Shown: positions 53,450 to 61,537 of the stretch, in pieces
How positions within the stretch are numbered: the stretch's first letter is position 1
How the letters are laid out: each line of letters begins with the position of its first letter
Assembly (NCBI GenBank): GCA_965223215.1
Contig: CBDCVZ010000010.1
Span: forward strand, 5,890,001 to 5,954,000
DNA length: 64,000 bases
Source: JABDMH01 sp965223215
Lineage (GTDB): Bacteria > Bacteroidota > Bacteroidia > Chitinophagales > Saprospiraceae
Direction of reading: 5' to 3'
The notes under the pieces: model-generated
The model's database searches: none
Seen by the model: only the letters and a program-made list of their open reading frames with translations
Told to the model about the DNA's origin: nothing
Made by a program: the position numbers and the translations under genes

Positions 53450-55069
53450 ATGGCTGAAGAAAAACAATCAGGAGATCTTTCTCGCAGGAGTGCACTTAAA
53501 GGACTGGCAGGTTTACCAATTGTAGGCGGTATACTTTGGGCTGGTGCTGCTGAGGCCTCGCAAAAGAAAAAGAGTCGAGAAAACATACTTAATACCCTAA
53601 ATATTAATGCCTCACCACCTCCCGAGACCGGACCCATGAGTGGGGATCCAATTCGGCTGGGCATCATTGGATTTGGCATTCGGGGCCCTCAACTCTGTCG
53701 GTCACTTGGTTTTGGCACGAAAAAGTGGTTGGCAGATATGAAAGCCGCCGCTGATAAGAATCCAAAAGATACCCGATTGTCTTCCTTTCTTGAACAAGAG
53801 AATCTCAATGTACAAATAACCGCAGTTTGTGATTTATTTGATGTCCGGGCCCAAGAAGCAGCCGATTCTTTCAGTACGGACACCGTCAAGGTCAAGATTT
53901 ACAAGCATCACCAGGCTTTGTTGGAAAGTAAGGATGTTGACGCAGTGGTTATTGCCACAGCCGACCATTGGCATGCACCCATTGCCATTGCTGCCTTGGA
54001 AGCGGGCAAACACGTCTATCTTGAAAAGCCAATGACTCATAACATTGCTGAGACCTATGCCTTACAGGATGCCGTGAAACGCACCGGCATGGTTTTTCAA
54101 GTGGGTCATCAGCATCGACAGACACAGAGTTTTGTCACCGCAAAGGATGTGGTCAAGAAGAATATTTTAGGACACGTTTCGCTCATTCAAGCCAATACCA
54201 ACCGAAACAGTGATAATGGGGCCTGGCAATACACGATCCACAAAAAAGCAAGTCCCCAAACCATTGATTGGGAGCAGTTTATTGGAAGTGCACCGATGAT
54301 TCCATTTAATGCAGAACACTTCTTCCGATGGCGTAAGTGGTGGGCCTACGGATCTGGTTTGTCAGGCGATTTAATGGTTCATGACTATGATCGGGTAAAT
54401 TGCGTACTCGAAATGGGAATTCCTCGCTCAGTGATCTCCTCAGGTGGAATATATACGCACAACGATGGACGAAATGTACCTGATGTGATGCAAATCAATA
54501 TGGAGTTTCCCGATTTTACCACGGGGAGCAGTCAGCAAGCTGGTAAGGAAAAAGGCATGACTATGGTTTATAGTGCTACCCTGGGCAACCAATACAGTCG
54601 TACCACTGCACTGATGGGACACGATGCCACGATGGAACTTGGCAACCGGCTGACCATTTATGCAGATCACAATTCGACCCGATATAAGGACATGATCGAA
54701 AAGGAAACCATCGATCCAAACGTCCCGTTGTATCAATATGATCCCTCAGCAAGTCAAGTGGACGGTATCACGTCAGCCACCGCCAAGTACTTTGCCGATA
54801 AGGGATTGTTGTATACCTATCGCAACGGTAAGCGCATAGATTCGACCCACCTACATATGAAAGAGTGGCTCAGTGCAATACGCAATGGCACACCTCTGAG
54901 TTGTGGGATCAAAGAAGGATTTGAAGAGGCCATCACTGCCCATATGGGAGGATTGTCTTACAAGCTGGGTAGGAGAATCGATTGGGATCCAGTCCGCCAA
55001 GAAATTGTTCCCATTGATGGTTATGACCTGGACGAAGTGCTCTTGACCGATACAGAAAAGCTGGTTTAG
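53450..55069 (+). CDS. Gfo/Idh/MocA oxidoreductase with Tat-type signal
   Basis: 539 residues. The N-terminus has a twin-arginine-like motif (SRRSALKG at 11-18) and hydrophobic run (LAGLPIVGGILWAGAAEA), so it is probably exported folded with its cofactor. Rossmann motif GIIGFGIRG at 71-79 binds NAD(P); EKPMTHN at 192-198 is the family's catalytic-lysine motif. Extended C-terminal domain to YKLGRRIDWDPV. Substrate probably a sugar or glycoside acid; not specified by sequence. Co-transcribed with DoxX. Confidence 0.92.
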   Translation: MAEEKQSGDLSRRSALKGLAGLPIVGGILWAGAAEASQKKKSRENILNTLNINASPPPETGPMSGDPIRLGIIGFGIRGPQLCRSLGFGTKKWLADMKAAADKNPKDTRLSSFLEQENLNVQITAVCDLFDVRAQEAADSFSTDTVKVKIYKHHQALLESKDVDAVVIATADHWHAPIAIAALEAGKHVYLEKPMTHNIAETYALQDAVKRTGMVFQVGHQHRQTQSFVTAKDVVKKNILGHVSLIQANTNRNSDNGAWQYTIHKKASPQTIDWEQFIGSAPMIPFNAEHFFRWRKWWAYGSGLSGDLMVHDYDRVNCVLEMGIPRSVISSGGIYTHNDGRNVPDVMQINMEFPDFTTGSSQQAGKEKGMTMVYSATLGNQYSRTTALMGHDATMELGNRLTIYADHNSTRYKDMIEKETIDPNVPLYQYDPSASQVDGITSATAKYFADKGLLYTYRNGKRIDSTHLHMKEWLSAIRNGTPLSCGIKEGFEEAITAHMGGLSYKLGRRIDWDPVRQEIVPIDGYDLDEVLLTDTEKLV

Positions 55070-55554
55070 AGGGTTCACTAGAGTTTGTCAGTACGTTTGC
55101 AACAGGTGCTACCTGGCTCCGGGTTCTTGCTCGTCTGTAGTTGTGCTCGATTTTGTTGAGTTGCCCATCCGGGTCATGGAGAACTTATGAATATTCTCAC
55201 CTAGGATCGATCTGAAATCTTCGTCCATAAAAATAAAAGGCCGGTTTAACCGACCCTTTTGAATAGATCCCCAGATTCCCTCTTATGGAAAACTGGGACT
55301 GAGAATTGTAAACGCAATATAGAGACGTGATGCCTCGAATTTGGTCACTTTTGCAGGGCCTGAAGTCATGGATGCCGGGGCCCCGGTGCTACAAAAGTGG
55401 TTAAGGGCATATCTGAGGGAAAAGGACACACCACAGATCTGCAGCAAGGAAGGAGTGCGAAATGGTTGTCCGATGGGTTGAAATAGGGCATATTCGATAT
55501 CTGTCGAGTTTTTAAAATGCGATTGCGTCAGTAGTTTGTATCTTTCTGGTAGCA
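55070..55554. other. Intergenic region containing a terminator
   Basis: About 485 bp, with the terminator at 55235-55260. Apart from this nothing recognisable; no RNA gene. Confidence 0.5.
55235..55260. terminator. Bidirectional rho-independent terminator
   Basis: AAAAGG-C-CGGTT pairs with AACCG-A-CCCTTTT: a stem bordered by A on the left and T on the right, so it can work in both directions. It ends the DoxX/oxidoreductase transcript. Confidence 0.8.
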
Positions 55555-56136
55555 ATGAAAACGGACTCACAAGAAAACATAGCGAAAACGGATGTACTCG
55601 CCGGTGGTAGGGGTAAGGAGACCCTATTTCGAGTAGCAGCCAGAAATCAAATTGAGCTGATTGCAATTGCCGATAATAAGGCCAACATCATCATTGGCAT
55701 TAACGCACTCATTATCTCGGTGATCATCGCGCTCCTGGGTTCTCGATTCACCTTTGCCGGTGAATCTCTGACTACAAATGCGGGCATCCTGCTTCCCTTT
55801 AGCATCCTACTCATCTTTTCACTGGTATCCTGCATACTGGCGATCATTGCAGCCAAACCCGTGATCATTCGCACTCGAAACAGAGAGGGCAAGGCCAGGA
55901 GTATTCTTTTTTTCGATTTTTCGAGTAAGATCACGCTGGATGAGTATCAAGATGACATGCGAAAATTGCTGGGATCTAAGCAGGATATCTATGATCAAAT
56001 GATGGTAGAAATGTATAGTAATGGGCAGGTTCTCAAGCGTAAGTACTCCTACCTCAGTGTGGCCTACTGGCTATTTATGATCGGTTTCATATCATCCGTC
56101 TTCGTGGCCTTCGGAATGAGTATTTTTATGGGCTAA
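55555..56136 (+). CDS. Pycsar-type membrane effector (PycTM-like), orphan
   Basis: 193 residues. Helix 1 follows the conserved head RNQIELIAIADNKAN (residues 30-44) and spans about 46-63, helix 2 76-100, helix 3 168-191, with a cytosolic stretch between 2 and 3. The RN..EL..IADNKAN.I.G.N pattern matches the Pycsar effector (PycTM) family, whose members respond to cyclic CMP/UMP made by PycC and damage the membrane on phage infection. Here there is no PycC cyclase beside it and no HD phosphohydrolase, so the role may differ. The only cyclase in the window (3356) is of another subgroup and 50 kb away. Confidence 0.8.
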   Translation: MKTDSQENIAKTDVLAGGRGKETLFRVAARNQIELIAIADNKANIIIGINALIISVIIALLGSRFTFAGESLTTNAGILLPFSILLIFSLVSCILAIIAAKPVIIRTRNREGKARSILFFDFSSKITLDEYQDDMRKLLGSKQDIYDQMMVEMYSNGQVLKRKYSYLSVAYWLFMIGFISSVFVAFGMSIFMG

Positions 56137-56152
56137 TTCCCTTTCTCAATTG

Positions 56153-56160
56153 TATTTTTG
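56153..56160 (+). promoter_or_regulatory. Possible Bacteroidota -7 element (TATTTTTG)
   Basis: TATTTTTG fits the TAnnTTTG -7 consensus and lies 22 nt before the ATG at 56182. No TTG at the expected -33 distance is seen, so the assignment is weak. Confidence 0.35.
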
Positions 56161-56181
56161 GATCACTAAAAACTGGATTCT

Positions 56182-56598
56182 ATGCCATACCTATTTGTTC
56201 TGCTTGCATTTATTGCCTGTGCAGCAGGTTGTAAAAGTCAACCTGAGAAGGAAGTGAAATCACCAGCCATCGTGGTGTCGGAAGGCACCTACGAAGCAGT
56301 GGTCGATGATAGCAATGTCGAAGATGACCTAAAGGCCTACCATCAAACCTCTAAAATTGGGTTTTCTTTTGAGGCTAATCAGAGATTTGTCTATATGGTC
56401 AGAGCCATGGGACGTGAAATTGATGACGTGGGTAAATGGGAAATCAGGGGTGATAGTTTGTATATTTTTGACTTGGAACGAGGTCCAAATTCTGCCTTCC
56501 ATATTCAACCGGTGGGTACCGATCAATATCGAATCAGTGGTCCCAATACCTTTACTCTACGGAAAGTAGCTGATGCTGCGGGTACCCTCAAAAATTAA
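56182..56598 (+). CDS. Lipoprotein, NlpE-like small domain
   Basis: 138 residues. Lipobox in IACAAGC (Cys at 17). The body has the short beta-barrel pattern of NlpE/META-type lipoproteins: GTYEAVVDDSNVEDDLKAY, FVYMVRAMGREIDDVGKWEI, GDSLYIFDL, QYRISGPNTFTLRKV. Outer-membrane or periplasmic; function unknown. The S9 peptidase gene starts 7 bp later. Confidence 0.75.
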   Translation: MPYLFVLLAFIACAAGCKSQPEKEVKSPAIVVSEGTYEAVVDDSNVEDDLKAYHQTSKIGFSFEANQRFVYMVRAMGREIDDVGKWEIRGDSLYIFDLERGPNSAFHIQPVGTDQYRISGPNTFTLRKVADAAGTLKN

Positions 56599-56605
56599 GT
56601 GACTT

Positions 56606-58621
56606 ATGAAAAAGCTCCTCATAATATTCGTGCTTGGTTGGTATTCAATCCAAGCTCAAGACCTGTCGACAGTACTAGAACCCATTGACATTTTCGACCT
56701 AGAATATGTGAGCGATCCACAGATTTCTCCTGATGGCAGCAAGGTTCTATATACACGTAACTACAAGGACATTATGACTGATGCCAATTTATCCAATCTA
56801 TGGATCGTCGATTTCGACGGGCACAATCACCGGCCCATCACCAATGGTGCGCATCATGACGCTTCACCTAGGTGGTCACCCGACGGTCGCCGATTCGTCT
56901 ATCGATCAGATAAGAGTGGCAAGAGCCAGCTCTACCTGTATCGGATTGAAGGAAACATCGAGCAACAGCTCACGAACCTGTCGCAAGGTTTTGGCACACC
57001 TTACTGGTCTCCGGATGGCCATTGGTTGGCCTTTACCATGAGTGTTCCCTACGAGGAAGACTCTTTTGTCAAAATGCCTAAAAAACCAAAGGGAGCCAAG
57101 TGGAATGACCCACCCGTGGTAGTGGATAAGATGAAATATCGCAGTGATGGATCAGGATACGTGAAAAACCAGTACCGGCAGATCTTTTTATTAACGACTC
57201 ATGGAGGTACCCCCATTCAGCTGACGAATGATCCCTATCATCATGGTGGGCAGCTAACTTGGTCCCGTGATGGGGAAAGCCTCTTTTATTCTGCAAATGG
57301 ACACGATGATCGAGTGCAAAATCCGCGTAATCCTGAGATTTATCGATTGGATGTGGAGGATCGAAAGTCGACCCAAATTACCAATCGGAAAGGCCCTGAT
57401 GGATCACCCGTGATGTCACCTCTTGGTGATAAGATTGCCTATTTAGGGTACGATGATGCATGGCAGGGATATCAAATCACTCGCTTATACCTAATGAATT
57501 TGGATGGGAGTTTAGCACAATGTATATCGTGTAATTTTGATCGAGATGTGGGTAACGTGCAATGGGCACAAGATGGAAAAGCGCTTTACGTGCAATATGA
57601 TGAATTTGGCAATACAAAAATTGCGCAGATTACCCTCAGTGGTGAGGTGAGAAAATTAGCGGATGATGTGGGTGGCATGAGCTTAGGTCGACCCTATTCC
57701 GGTGGCACCTACTCCGTGGCGACCAATGGTAATTTCGCATATACTCAGAGCAGACCTGATTATCCTGCAGATTTAGCCGTCGGTAATGCAAATTCAGTAA
57801 ATCGAATCACTCATCTCAATGAAGATCTGCTAAAGTTTAAAGACCTTGGAGAGGTCGAAGAAATCTGGTATAAATCTTCCTACGATCAACGAGATGTTCA
57901 GGGATGGATTGCCAAACCACCCAACTTTGATCCCAACAAGAAATATCCACTGATTTTAGAAATTCATGGTGGGCCTTTTGCAAACTATGGAGATCGATTT
58001 TCTGCTGAAATTCAACTTTACGCAGCTGCTGGCTACGTAGTGCTCTATGCTAATCCCAGAGGAAGTACTAGCTATGGAGAAGAATTTGGCAATCTTATTC
58101 ATCATAATTATCCTAGCCAGGATTATGATGACCTAATGTCTGGAGTCGATGCGGTGATAGAAAAGGGGTATGTGGATGAGAATAGACTCTATGTCACCGG
58201 TGGCAGTGGAGGTGGCGTATTATCGAGTTGGATCATCGGAAAAACCGACCGCTTTAAGGCGGCGGTGGTTGCCAAGCCAGTGATCAACTGGTATAGCTTT
58301 GTGCTGTATGCAGACAATCCTGCTACCTTTTATAAATATTGGTTTCCCGGTAAGCCATGGGAGCACGAAGCACACTATATGAAACGTTCTCCGATCTCCT
58401 TGGTTGGAAATGTCAAGACACCGACCATGCTGCTCACTGGCGAATCAGATTATCGAACACCGATTGCTGAAACGGAACAATATTATGCCGCCCTACAAAT
58501 AAATGGTGTTGAATCCATGATGGTAAGAATACCTGGGGCTGGACATGGCATAGCCAATAAACCCAGTAATTTGATTGCCAAGGTGACCTATGTATTGGGT
58601 TGGTTTGATAAGTATCAATAA
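56606..58621 (+). CDS. S9-family serine peptidase (prolyl oligopeptidase-like)
   Basis: 671 residues. Signal peptide (IIFVLGWYSIQAQ), a beta-propeller made of PD40/WD40-like blades (about 50-380; PRWSPDGRRFVYRSDKSG, PYWSPDGHWLAFTMS), then an alpha/beta-hydrolase domain (430-671). The catalytic triad is visible: S534 in GGSGGG, D615 in GESDYRTP, H647 in GAGHGIA. Periplasmic or exported peptidase that trims oligopeptides. Seven bases separate it from the lipoprotein gene upstream. Confidence 0.92.
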   Translation: MKKLLIIFVLGWYSIQAQDLSTVLEPIDIFDLEYVSDPQISPDGSKVLYTRNYKDIMTDANLSNLWIVDFDGHNHRPITNGAHHDASPRWSPDGRRFVYRSDKSGKSQLYLYRIEGNIEQQLTNLSQGFGTPYWSPDGHWLAFTMSVPYEEDSFVKMPKKPKGAKWNDPPVVVDKMKYRSDGSGYVKNQYRQIFLLTTHGGTPIQLTNDPYHHGGQLTWSRDGESLFYSANGHDDRVQNPRNPEIYRLDVEDRKSTQITNRKGPDGSPVMSPLGDKIAYLGYDDAWQGYQITRLYLMNLDGSLAQCISCNFDRDVGNVQWAQDGKALYVQYDEFGNTKIAQITLSGEVRKLADDVGGMSLGRPYSGGTYSVATNGNFAYTQSRPDYPADLAVGNANSVNRITHLNEDLLKFKDLGEVEEIWYKSSYDQRDVQGWIAKPPNFDPNKKYPLILEIHGGPFANYGDRFSAEIQLYAAAGYVVLYANPRGSTSYGEEFGNLIHHNYPSQDYDDLMSGVDAVIEKGYVDENRLYVTGGSGGGVLSSWIIGKTDRFKAAVVAKPVINWYSFVLYADNPATFYKYWFPGKPWEHEAHYMKRSPISLVGNVKTPTMLLTGESDYRTPIAETEQYYAALQINGVESMMVRIPGAGHGIANKPSNLIAKVTYVLGWFDKYQ

Positions 58622-58693
58622 TGGGTCATGACATCTGGTCGAGAACCAGAGAACTCCTTCTTCGTGATCAATGGATTTAGAGTCTAAAAGAAT

Positions 58694-59665
58694 ATGCAAA
58701 GACGACCAAGACGAAATCGAAAATCACAGGCCATCAGAAATATGGTGCAGGAAACACATGTCCGCGTGGACGATTTGGTGTATCCTCTATTTTTAGTGGA
58801 TGGCGAGAACATTCGTGAAGAAGTAAAATCCTTGCCGGGCAATTATCGAATGTCCGTTGATGAAGTAGTAAGGACCATCGAATTAGGGTTGGAAAACAAC
58901 TTGCGAAATTATATTTTATTTCCATCGCTTGAAGAAAAGCTGAAAGACAAAACGGCGAGTCATTCATATGATGAAAATAATTTTTATTTAGAAGCCGCCA
59001 GAAAAATCAAATCAAAACTTCCTGAAATTACGTTGATCAGTGATGTTGCCATGGATCCCTACAGTTCTGATGGGCACGATGGCCTGGTTCGGAATGGTAA
59101 AATATTAAATGACGAAACGCTTCCCATTTTACAGAAAATGTCTCTGGCACAGGCACAAGCAGGCTTTGACCTATTGGGCCCTTCTGACATGATGGATGGA
59201 CGGGTAGGTGCCATTCGCGAGACTTTAGATGAACATGACCATGACGAGGTTGGTATCATGAGTTATACCGCCAAATATGCCAGCGCCTTCTACGGACCCT
59301 TTCGTGATGCATTAGATAGTGCACCTAAAGCCGGTGATAAAAAAACCTACCAGATGAATCCGGCCAATGCACGGGAAGCCTTAATCGAGGCAACATTAGA
59401 TGAACAGGAAGGTGCTGATTTTCTTATGGTGAAACCGGCGCTGCATTATTTGGATATCATTCACACCTTGAAAAACAATTTTGACCTTCCCATTGCGGCT
59501 TACCACGTAAGTGGTGAGTGTGCCATGCTCCTGGCCGCTTGCAAAAATGGCTGGCTAGATTATCAGCAAGCCATGCCTGAAACACTGCTGAGTATAAAGC
59601 GGGCCGGTGCCGATGTAATTATCAGTTATTTTGCGCTGGACATGGCTAAGATGCTATCGAAATAA
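58694..59665 (+). CDS. hemB: Delta-aminolevulinic acid dehydratase (porphobilinogen synthase)
   Basis: 323 residues, full length for HemB. It joins two 5-aminolevulinate molecules to porphobilinogen, the second step of tetrapyrrole synthesis. Schiff-base lysines K194 (YTAKYASAF) and K247 (MVKPAL) are present. The catalytic-zinc cysteine site is replaced: DVAMDPYSSDGHDG has Ala and Asp in place of the three Cys, so the enzyme is of the zinc-independent (Mg type) class. GPSDMMDGR and the HVSGE motif are conserved. A 9-nt repeat array begins directly after its stop codon. Confidence 0.95.
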   Translation: MQRRPRRNRKSQAIRNMVQETHVRVDDLVYPLFLVDGENIREEVKSLPGNYRMSVDEVVRTIELGLENNLRNYILFPSLEEKLKDKTASHSYDENNFYLEAARKIKSKLPEITLISDVAMDPYSSDGHDGLVRNGKILNDETLPILQKMSLAQAQAGFDLLGPSDMMDGRVGAIRETLDEHDHDEVGIMSYTAKYASAFYGPFRDALDSAPKAGDKKTYQMNPANAREALIEATLDEQEGADFLMVKPALHYLDIIHTLKNNFDLPIAAYHVSGECAMLLAACKNGWLDYQQAMPETLLSIKRAGADVIISYFALDMAKMLSK

Positions 59666-59666
59666 A

Positions 59667-59780
59667 GAGATTGAAGAGATTGAAGAGATTGGGAAGATTG
59701 GAGAGATTGAAGAGATTGGGAAGATTGGAGAGATTGAAAAGATTGGAGAGATTGGGAAGATTGGAGAGATTGGAGAGATT
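59667..59780 (+). repeat. 9-nt repeat array (GAGATTGRR type), forward
   Basis: About 12-13 imperfect copies of a 9-nt unit (GAGATTGAA, GAGATTGGG, AAGATTGGA) start right after the hemB stop. The unit is a multiple of three and one frame translates to EIE/EIG/KIG repeats, but no start supports a gene. The same repeat occurs in reverse orientation at 63637-63718. Confidence 0.9.
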
Positions 59781-59967
59781 TGCCCTTTGGATTCAAAAAT
59801 GGATGTATATGGGTGGAACCATCTAGGGCACGATCTTACCTTTTACAAATTGATGGGCCCCAGAGAGGGTTTTTGGAAAATTGTAAGTATTCAGGTATTA
59901 GAGGTTCTGGATTTAGTCTGTCATTTGTAAAACGATACACCTATCTTTAGAAGGAAAATATTATGTA

Positions 59968-61191
59968 ATGAATAGTAAATCCTTTTTCTTCTGTGTTTGG
60001 GTCATGGTTTTTGCTGGTAGCATCACTGGATCTACCTTCGCACAAAGCTCATCACTTTTGGATGAACATGGAAATCCCGCAGGTTTCCAAACGCTTGAGC
60101 TTGGTGCAAAAGCTCCAGATTTTGATCTGCCGGGAATCGATGGAAGAAATTACACCCTAAGTGATTTTGATCAGGCAGATTTTTTAATGGTTTTATTTAC
60201 TTCCAACCATTGTCCCACCTCACACGCCATTGAGCAGCGACTGCAGCAATTTATTAGCGACTATAGCGACCAAAGTTTTGACCTCGTGGCTATTAACCCC
60301 AACCATCCAGATGGACTTTCGATTGCTGAATTGGGCTATGGGGAATTTAGCGATTCCTTTGAAGACATGAAGCCCTATGCCGAATTGAATGGCTGGAAAT
60401 TTCCCTATCTCTATGATGGAGAAAAGCAAAAAGTGGCACGGGCATATGGCTGTTTAGCTACTCCCCATGTATTTCTTTTTGACCGCGAAAGACGATTGCG
60501 TTATGCCGGGCGTTTCGATGATTCGCGATATCGACCTGAGCACACAGTGACCTCACCTGATGCAAGAAATGCATTAGAGGATTTGTTGGCAGGGAGGGAA
60601 GTGGCTGTGCCAAGAACCCGACCTCACGGTTGTTCTACCAAATGGAGAGAAAAAAGAGCAAGAATCATGGCCACCGAAACCTCTTGGACCAAAATACCGG
60701 TCTCCATGAATCGAATCGACGCAGATGGCATCGCCGATTTGAGAGCCAATGCGTCAGATAATTATCGGCTATTTAACCTTTGGGCTACTTGGTGCGAGCC
60801 GTGCAAAGAAGAGTTTCCGGAACTGGTATCCATTTCGCGTCAATTTGATATGAGATCTTTCGATTTTGTCACCATCAGTCTCGATGATTTGGACAAAGAA
60901 GAAGAGGCGCTGGCTTTCTTGCAGTCTCATGGTGCAGGACCCACGGATCGAGCGCGTAAACGTATTCTTGCCGATAATCGGGAGACCAATCATTATATCT
61001 ATACAGGTACGAGCCAAGATGACCTTGCCGCTGCTCTCGATCAAGATTGGCCCGGACCAATTCCTCATTCCGTACTGGTCGCTCCCGGTGGTGAGATCGT
61101 TTGGCGTCATAATGGCATGATCGATGGTGATGATGCAAGGTCACAAATCGCAGAAGCTTTGACGCGTTATTGGAAGTTGCCAGAAAAATAG
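59968..61191 (+). CDS. Secreted protein with two thioredoxin-fold domains (AhpC/TlpA-like)
   Basis: 407 residues. Signal peptide (VWVMVFAGSITGSTFAQ). Domain 1 (about 43-210): AhpC/TSA-like fold, LELGAKAPDFDLPGIDGRNY, with one cysteine (C82, SNHCPTSH) in the peroxidatic-like place but no vicinal Cys. Domain 2 (about 245-400): TlpA-type with an intact CXXC (WATWCEPCK, C276/C279). Domain 1 may receive or pass electrons to domain 2, or reduce a peroxide-like substrate in the periplasm. It lies alone between the two 9-nt arrays with the next gene. Confidence 0.85.
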   Translation: MNSKSFFFCVWVMVFAGSITGSTFAQSSSLLDEHGNPAGFQTLELGAKAPDFDLPGIDGRNYTLSDFDQADFLMVLFTSNHCPTSHAIEQRLQQFISDYSDQSFDLVAINPNHPDGLSIAELGYGEFSDSFEDMKPYAELNGWKFPYLYDGEKQKVARAYGCLATPHVFLFDRERRLRYAGRFDDSRYRPEHTVTSPDARNALEDLLAGREVAVPRTRPHGCSTKWREKRARIMATETSWTKIPVSMNRIDADGIADLRANASDNYRLFNLWATWCEPCKEEFPELVSISRQFDMRSFDFVTISLDDLDKEEEALAFLQSHGAGPTDRARKRILADNRETNHYIYTGTSQDDLAAALDQDWPGPIPHSVLVAPGGEIVWRHNGMIDGDDARSQIAEALTRYWKLPEK

Positions 61192-61537
61192 CCGAGTCCC
61201 TGCGATTAAAGATCCGTTGTGGCAGAGATGTTCTTTATCTGATCTTCCCTTACCTGCATGTCACTTCTATATCACGCTTCCGGTCGAGCAATGGTATTGC
61301 ATAGGCCCACATCTCCTCCTCCCTAGATCTTTCTGGTGCCGTTAGTGGTTGATGCGATACGTTCTAATTTATTGAAAAACATGTCAGGATATCTCTTTAA
61401 TAATACTGGATTGTATTTCACCGAAAATTGAACATCCACTTAAAACAAAGCGATGGGTATGATTTTTGAATTCTAGTTCATACTCGCAGGAAATTGTCGG
61501 AGATCCCCATCAAGTACTTTCATAATCCTCGACATAA
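61192..61537. other. Intergenic region, nothing recognised
   Basis: About 346 bp. No ORF with a domain and no RNA gene or hairpin with T-run seen. Confidence 0.5.

Noticed and set aside
3356..56136. Complete Pycsar defence system using the cyclase at 3356
   Set aside because: The two genes are 50 kb apart and the cyclase is a GAF-class protein within a two-component operon, unlike PycC.
59631..59930. ORF encoding EIE/EIG/KIG tripeptide repeats
   Set aside because: It is a reading of the 9-nt repeat array and overlaps the end of hemB; it lacks a domain beyond the repeat.
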